This document shows positions 23,221-27,790 of a stretch of DNA of 27,790 bases, in pieces. A program made the position numbers and the translations under genes. The notes below the pieces were generated by a model. That model was not told where the DNA came from, made no database searches, and saw only the letters and a list, made by a program, of their open reading frames with translations. This stretch comes from an uncultured bacterium (GTDB taxonomy: Bacteria > Bacillota > Clostridia > Oscillospirales > Ruminococcaceae): positions 1 through 27,790 of the forward strand of contig CAJMLV010000036.1 in NCBI GenBank assembly GCA_905214345.1. The letters are read 5' to 3'. How positions within the stretch are numbered: position 1 is the stretch's first letter; the number at the start of each line of letters is the position of its first letter.

Positions 23221-24399
23221 ATGCATATTGCCGTTGTTTCTCTGGGAGCCTTTGGCCACGTGAACCCTACTCTGGAACTGGTAACCGAACTGGTGCGCCG
23301 GGGTGTGCGGGTGACCTATTTCTGTACCGAGGGGTTCCGCACCATTGTGGAGCCCACGGGTGCCCGGTTCGTGGCGGTGCCTTCCTGGATGGAAGCCCAT
23401 GCCGGTGAATCCGGGGAGGACAAGTCAGATGTGGCTGCCACCGTGCCGTTTCTATTCCTGCACGAAGCGGAGGCCTATCTGGAACCGGTGCTGGCGGTGC
23501 TGAAAGAAGACCACCCCGTTGCCATCGTCCACGATTTTGCGGGCATTGCCGGTACCCTGGCCGCCGATGTGCTGGGCGTGCCCAACGTTATGCTCTACAC
23601 CAGTTACCCGGCCAACGGGGAATACTCGGTGGCGGCCGGGTTCGAGACGGTGTCCCCCGAACATCCGTTGCGAGTGGCAGCCGACGAACTGGCAGACCGC
23701 TTTGTGGCGCAGTACGGCTGCCGCAAGATGACCGTGAAGGAGATTTTTGACGGCCGGGGAGATCTGAACCTGGTCATGATGCAGAAGCGGCTGGTGCCAC
23801 ACAACGAAAGTTTCGACGACAGCTTTGTCTTTACCGGGGTGCAGATCGGCAAGCGCACGGCCTTCGGTAGCTGGAAAGCCCCTGCTGACGGCAAACCCCT
23901 GCTGTACTCCTCTTTGGGCACCGCTTTCAACAACTGGCCGGAATACTACCCCATCCTCTTTGATGCTGTACGGGACCTGGATATTCATGTCTTTGCGGCG
24001 CTGGGCTCCATTGATCCGGCCAGCTTGCAGGATGTACCCGCCAATGTGGAGCTGGGCCAGATGGTGCCCCAGCTGGACATCCTGTCTCAGGCGTCGGTCT
24101 TTATCACCCATGCGGGCATGGGGGGCACCGGCGAATCCATTTACTACGGCGTGCCCATGATCGCCATTCCCCAGATGGACGAGCAGGCCGTCACGGCGGG
24201 GCAAATCGAAAAACTGGGCCTGGGTATCGCCTTCCACGGCAAGGACAGCGTTACCTCCCAAGGCTTGAAAATGGCCATCGAGACTATCCTGCAGAATGAT
24301 TCCTACCGCGAGACTTTGCAGGAATTCAGCGCCGATATGCACAGTTTGGGCGGGGCGAAGGCTTCGGCCGATGCTCTGGTCCGGTTTCTCGACCAATAA
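23221..24399 (+). CDS. GT1-family UDP-dependent glycosyltransferase (macrolide/OleD-like, MGT)
   Basis: 392 residues, ATG at 23221 with GGAAGGAG. GT-B fold: the N-terminal acceptor domain starts VVSLGAFGHVNPTLEL, with H13 at the catalytic base position and D105 (VHDFAG) at its activating partner position. The C-terminal donor domain contains YSSLGTAF and the GT1 signature FITHAGMGGTGESIYYGVPMIA…MDEQ (H297, E305, D320). This family transfers glucose (or a similar sugar) from a UDP-sugar to small hydrophobic acceptors such as macrolides, flavonoids and sterols in the cytoplasm. It is the first gene of a three-gene operon (12-base gaps) with a beta-glucosidase and an enoate reductase. The acceptor cannot be deduced. 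Membrane lipid glycosylation (diglucosyl-DAG type) is a less likely alternative. Confidence 0.85.
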   Translation: MHIAVVSLGAFGHVNPTLELVTELVRRGVRVTYFCTEGFRTIVEPTGARFVAVPSWMEAHAGESGEDKSDVAATVPFLFLHEAEAYLEPVLAVLKEDHPVAIVHDFAGIAGTLAADVLGVPNVMLYTSYPANGEYSVAAGFETVSPEHPLRVAADELADRFVAQYGCRKMTVKEIFDGRGDLNLVMMQKRLVPHNESFDDSFVFTGVQIGKRTAFGSWKAPADGKPLLYSSLGTAFNNWPEYYPILFDAVRDLDIHVFAALGSIDPASLQDVPANVELGQMVPQLDILSQASVFITHAGMGGTGESIYYGVPMIAIPQMDEQAVTAGQIEKLGLGIAFHGKDSVTSQGLKMAIETILQNDSYRETLQEFSADMHSLGGAKASADALVRFLDQ

Positions 24400-24411
24400 A
24401 GGAGTTTCCTT

Positions 24412-25754
24412 ATGTATGTATTTCCCAAGGATTTTCTGTGGAGTGCCTCCACTGCCGCCACTCAGATCGAGGGAGGCTGGAACGCCGACGGCAAGGGAGA
24501 GTCCATCTGGGACACCCTTGTTCACGATGGCACCGGCAAGATTGCCCACAGCGAAAATGCCGATGTGGGCATCGACTTTTACCACCACTGGCGGGAGGAT
24601 GTGGCCCTGATGAAAGAGATTGGGCTGAACGCCTACCGTTTTTCCATCAGCTGGTCCCGGGTGCTGCCCCAGGGGACAGGCTCTGTCAACGAGGCAGCAC
24701 CCGGGACCTGTGTGACGAACTGTTGCGCAACGGAATTCAACCGCTGGTCACCTTGTATCATTGGGATTTGCCGACGGCACTCTACCGAAAGGGCGGCTGG
24801 AAGAATCCCGAAAGCCGCAACTGGTTTGCCGCGTATACGGATGTGATTTCCCGTGCGTTGGGTGATCGGGTCAGATACTGGATGACCTTCAACGAACCGC
24901 AGATGTTCTGCGGGCTGGGGCTTCAGGTGGGCGTTCACGCGCCTTTTGAGCTCAACGATGACGCCAATCTGATGATCATTACCCGTAACATTCTGCTGGC
25001 CCATGGGGAAGCGGTGAGGATTCTGCGGAAAAACTGTCCTGATGCCAAGGTCGGTATTGCTCCCACTGGCGACTGCTGCCTGCCGGAGGACGACAGTCCT
25101 CTGGCGATGGAGAAGGCGCTGGACCGTTCTTTGTCACCCTACCCCAATTACCTCATGAGCAATACCTGGTGGGCGGACCCAATCTTTCTGGGCCGGTATC
25201 CGGCCTGGGCCAAAGGTGAGCTGGGTACCCTGCTTTACCCCATGAATGCCGAAGAGTGGGCACTGGTGAGCCAGCCGCTGGATTTTTACGCCTTCAACTG
25301 CTATCAGAATACGGTGGACCTGATCCCCGACCCCTCCCGTTATCCAGAAGGCGCCGGGCAGGGCAGCCCCCGCACGGCCACCGGATGGAACATCGTACCC
25401 GAGGTGCTGTATTATGCCAGCAAGTTCTGGTTCGAGCGGTACCACCTGCCGGTGCTCATCACCGAGAACGGCTTTGCCAACAACGACTTCGTCATGCTGG
25501 ACGGCAAGGTGCATGATCCCCAGCGCATCGACTTCCTGCATCGCTATCTGCGGCAGGTTGCCCGGGCATTGGAGGAGGGGATCCCTGTGCTAGGGTATTC
25601 CTACTGGAGCCTGTTTGACAACTTTGAATGGGCCGCTGGTTATGATGTCCGTTTCGGCCTGATTCATGTGGACTATGCTACCCAGCAGCGTACCCTCAAG
25701 GACTCGGCGCTATGGTATCGGGATGTCATTGCAACCAACGGCGATAACTTATAA
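24412..25754 (+). pseudogene. GH1 beta-glucosidase (non-phospho type), broken by a frameshift near 24694-24701
   Basis: The start (ATG 24412, AAAGGAG) gives FPKDFLWSASTAATQIEGGW and continues as good GH1 to SWSRVLPQGTGSVNE (codon 94, 24691-24693). The frame then turns to nonsense and stops at 24846. The homologous chain resumes in the -1 frame at 24702 (RDLCDELLRNGIQPLVTLYHWDLP) and runs to a stop at 25754. Only 8 bases separate the two halves, whereas the other two GH1 genes here have about 6 residues (GLAFY-type), so about 10 bases are missing. Acid/base TFNEP (Glu at 24894-24896) and nucleophile ITENG (Glu at 25464-25466) lie in the second frame. SLFDNFEWAAGYDVRFGL has the E-W pair (Glu at 25626-25628) of enzymes using unphosphorylated glucosides. 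Real pseudogene or assembly error are both possible. Confidence 0.85.
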
Positions 25755-25766
25755 GGGAGGTTTTCC

Positions 25767-27725
25767 ATGCAATACCAGTATCCTCATCTGTGCGCACCCA
25801 TCACCATCGCGGGCGTTACCTTCCGCAACCGGATGTTCTCTGCCCCCATGGGCGGCACCGACATCACCAACGACGGCTGCATCGGCCCCAAGTCCACCGC
25901 ATTTTATGAACTGCGAGCCAAGGGCGGCGCCGGTGCGGTCACTGTCTCCGAGTGCATGGTCCACCCGGCCACTGACGGCTCCCACGCCTACCATCTGGAC
26001 GAGAGCATCCTCAACTCTCTGGCTGCCGCCACCTACACGGCAGATGCCATCCGCCGCCACGGTGCCATGCCCAGCCTGGAGCTCTCCCACTCCGGCATGT
26101 ACTCCGGTACCTATATGACCGATAAAACCAAACAGCACGGCATGGCCCAGTGGGGGCCCTCCGCCTGCACCCGCCCCGACGGGGTGGAAGTGGGCGAGCT
26201 GACCCAGGAGATGATCGCCGATATCGTCAAGTCCTACGGTCATGTGGCGGGCCTGGCCAAGCGGGCAGGCTTTGAGATGCTCATGATCCACGGTGGGCAC
26301 GGCTGGCTCATCAACCAGTTCTTCTCCCCCTACTTCAACAAGCGCACCGACGAGTACGGCGGGTGTCTTGAAAACCGCTGTCGTTTCGCCATCGAGGTGC
26401 TCAAAGCCGTACGGGTGGCTGTGGGTCCTCGGTTCCCCATCGAGTTCCGCCTGTCCGGCTCGGAACTGTTCGAGGGCGGCTACGACCTCGCCGAGGGCTG
26501 CCGCATCGCCGAGCAGATCGAGCCCTACATCGATTTGCTGCACGTTTCCGCCGGTACCTACCAGCACGGCTTCGGCGATACTCACCCCAGTATGTTCAAG
26601 GAGCACGGCTGCAACGTCTACCTCGCGGCCGAGATCAAAAAGCACGTGAAGGTGCCGGTGGCCACTATCGGCGGCCTGAACGACCCCGCCCAGATGGAAG
26701 AAATCATCGTCTCCGGAAAGGCGGATATCGTCTACATGGCCCGGGCTCTGCTGGCCGACCCCTTCCTGCCCAACAAGGTCATGGCCAACCGTGCCGACGA
26801 AATCGTGCGCTGCCTGCGTTGCTTCACCTGCATGGCAGAGCGAGCCGCCACCGCCACCCGCCGCTGCACCGTGAACCCCCTCATTGGCCGGGAAATGGAG
26901 GGCGACACCATCTACCCCGCCCCCGAAAAGAAGAAAGTCCTGGTGGCAGGCGGCGGCCCCGGCGGCCTGTATGCTGCCTACACCGCGGCCCGCCGTGGGC
27001 ATCAGGTCATCCTGTGCGAGAAGGACAGTGAGCTGGGCGGCATCCTGAAAAGCGAGCAGGCTCTGCCCTTCAAGCAGGAGATGTACCAGCTGGCAGGCAC
27101 CTACGCCCAGATGGCCCGCAAGGCCGGGGTGGAAATCCGGCTGAACACCGCCGTCACCCCCGAACTGGTGGAGGCGGAAGCCCCCGACGCCCTGATCATC
27201 GCGGTGGGTTCCGCACCCCTGGTGCCGCCCATCCCGGGTCTGGACGGGGACAACGTGGTCATCGTCAACAACTATTATAAGGAAAAGGCCAAGGTCACCG
27301 ACGACGTGGTGGTCTTCGGCGGCGGTCTGGCGGGCTGCGAGTGCGCCATCCATCTGGGCCAGGAGGGCAAGCGTGTCCACCTGGTGGAGATGCGGGACGC
27401 CCTGGCCCCCGACGCCAATGTGCGCCACCGGCCGCTGCTGCTGAAAGAAATTGAGAAGTACGTCACGGTACACACCGGCTGCAAGGGCCTGGAAGTGCGG
27501 CCTGACGGCATCCTCTGCGAGACCAAGGACGGCGAACAGGTCCTCGTCCCCGGCACCAGCGTCATCTGCGCCCTGGGCCAGCGTTCCCGCACCGCCGACG
27601 TGGAAGCGTTGCTGGGCACCGCGCCTTTCGTGCGGGTCATCGGCGACGCCGCCAAAGTCAGCACCATCACCAACGCCGTCTACTGGGGTTACCACGCGGC
27701 GCTGGACATCGGCACCGGCTGCTGA
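25767..27725 (+). CDS. Old Yellow Enzyme/2,4-dienoyl-CoA reductase-type NAD(P)H:flavin oxidoreductase (FMN, 4Fe-4S, FAD)
   Basis: 652 residues, ATG at 25767 with GGGAGG; normal length for the FadH/BaiCD/BaiH/enoate-reductase class. N-terminal FMN TIM barrel (about 1-340): FRNRMFSAPMGG, then IHGGHGWLINQFFSPYFNKRTDEYGG with the His pair H175/H178. The 4Fe-4S site is C349-x2-C352-x2-C355-x11-C367, a spacing like trimethylamine dehydrogenase. C-terminal FAD and NAD(P) Rossmann parts start VLVAGGGPGGLYAAY (GGGPGG 395-400) and VVVFGGGLAGCECA. Such enzymes reduce activated C=C bonds (enoates, dienoyl-CoA, bile-acid or isoflavone-type enones). As third gene after a glucosyltransferase and a beta-glucosidase, it may act on a released aglycone (inference). 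No terminator precedes the repeat that begins 16 bases later. Confidence 0.9.
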   Translation: MQYQYPHLCAPITIAGVTFRNRMFSAPMGGTDITNDGCIGPKSTAFYELRAKGGAGAVTVSECMVHPATDGSHAYHLDESILNSLAAATYTADAIRRHGAMPSLELSHSGMYSGTYMTDKTKQHGMAQWGPSACTRPDGVEVGELTQEMIADIVKSYGHVAGLAKRAGFEMLMIHGGHGWLINQFFSPYFNKRTDEYGGCLENRCRFAIEVLKAVRVAVGPRFPIEFRLSGSELFEGGYDLAEGCRIAEQIEPYIDLLHVSAGTYQHGFGDTHPSMFKEHGCNVYLAAEIKKHVKVPVATIGGLNDPAQMEEIIVSGKADIVYMARALLADPFLPNKVMANRADEIVRCLRCFTCMAERAATATRRCTVNPLIGREMEGDTIYPAPEKKKVLVAGGGPGGLYAAYTAARRGHQVILCEKDSELGGILKSEQALPFKQEMYQLAGTYAQMARKAGVEIRLNTAVTPELVEAEAPDALIIAVGSAPLVPPIPGLDGDNVVIVNNYYKEKAKVTDDVVVFGGGLAGCECAIHLGQEGKRVHLVEMRDALAPDANVRHRPLLLKEIEKYVTVHTGCKGLEVRPDGILCETKDGEQVLVPGTSVICALGQRSRTADVEALLGTAPFVRVIGDAAKVSTITNAVYWGYHAALDIGTGC

Positions 27726-27741
27726 ACAAAAAACGTGTACC

Positions 27742-27790
27742 TTTGACCACCATCTGACCACCACTTCTACCCAGCCAGTTTCGTTTATCG
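27742..27790 (+). repeat. Interspersed repeat, copy 3, truncated by the window edge
   Basis: The last 49 bases match the start of copies 1 and 2: TTGACCACCATCTGACCAC, then a pyrimidine-rich CTTCTACCCAGCC and CGTTTATCG as in copy 2. Same orientation. The hairpin core would lie beyond the window. It follows the enoate reductase stop by 16 bases. Confidence 0.7.

Noticed and set aside
24694..24708. Programmed -1 frameshift in the third GH1 gene
   Set aside because: The required slip would be at A-CCC-GGG, which does not fit an X-XXY-YYZ slippery heptamer. Conserved residues are also missing, so a deletion explains it better.
25749..27764. 671-codon minus-strand frame antisense to the enoate reductase
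   Set aside because: Same kind of shadow; the plus strand carries all cofactor motifs.

Overview
The window is GC-rich, densely coding DNA. It looks like a low-motility gut Firmicute of the Oscillospiraceae type (Faecalibacterium/Gemmiger/Subdoligranulum-like). This rests on strong AGGAGG ribosome binding sites, PTS/RpiR/GH1 sugar loci and plant- or host-glycan genes; the taxonomic call is inference, not proven. No rRNA, tRNA, CRISPR array or transposase was seen.

The layout is modular. (1) Bases 1-1744, minus strand: the N-terminal 581 codons of a GH94-type glycoside phosphorylase that runs off the left edge. (2) Bases 1994-2212: first copy of a ~219-bp interspersed repeat with a strong 15-bp-stem hairpin. 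(3) Bases 2661-10589, plus strand: a complete, tightly packed jetABCD operon, i.e. a Wadjet SMC-like anti-plasmid system. Its family make-up (DUF2397, DUF2398, TIGR02680-type SMC ATPase, DUF2399 Toprim) is the one I associate with type III. (4) Bases 10808-12460: an AlbA_2/GHKL (COG2865-type) regulator with visibly lower GC, a 16-bp palindrome inside its promoter and related CACGCG elements after its stop. (5) Bases 12535-12752: second copy of the repeat. (6) Bases 13023-27725: a carbohydrate/glycoside island. (7) Bases 27742-27790: the start of a third repeat copy, cut by the window edge. The three copies are in the same orientation and bracket first the defence segment and then the glycoside segment.

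The glycoside island has three parts. The minus-strand operon carries a 6-phospho-beta-glucosidase and a BglF-like EIIBCA transporter, and is divergent from an RpiR regulator; a TauE/SafE permease lies beyond a terminator. The first plus-strand operon carries a ChbG-type deacetylase, a second 6-phospho-beta-glucosidase-like GH1 and an EIIBC lacking EIIA, followed by a second RpiR regulator. The second plus-strand operon carries a GT1 (OleD/MGT-like) glycosyltransferase, a non-phospho GH1 beta-glucosidase broken by a frameshift, and an Old-Yellow-Enzyme/Fe-S/FAD enoate reductase. Together these suggest import and hydrolysis of beta-glucosides (possibly N-acetylated ones) plus a separate glucosylate/deglucosylate/reduce cassette that could act on aglycones.

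The most interesting items are the intact Wadjet operon beside a self-palindromic AlbA regulator, the repeat family that bounds both modules, and the GT1-GH1-OYE operon with its broken glucosidase.
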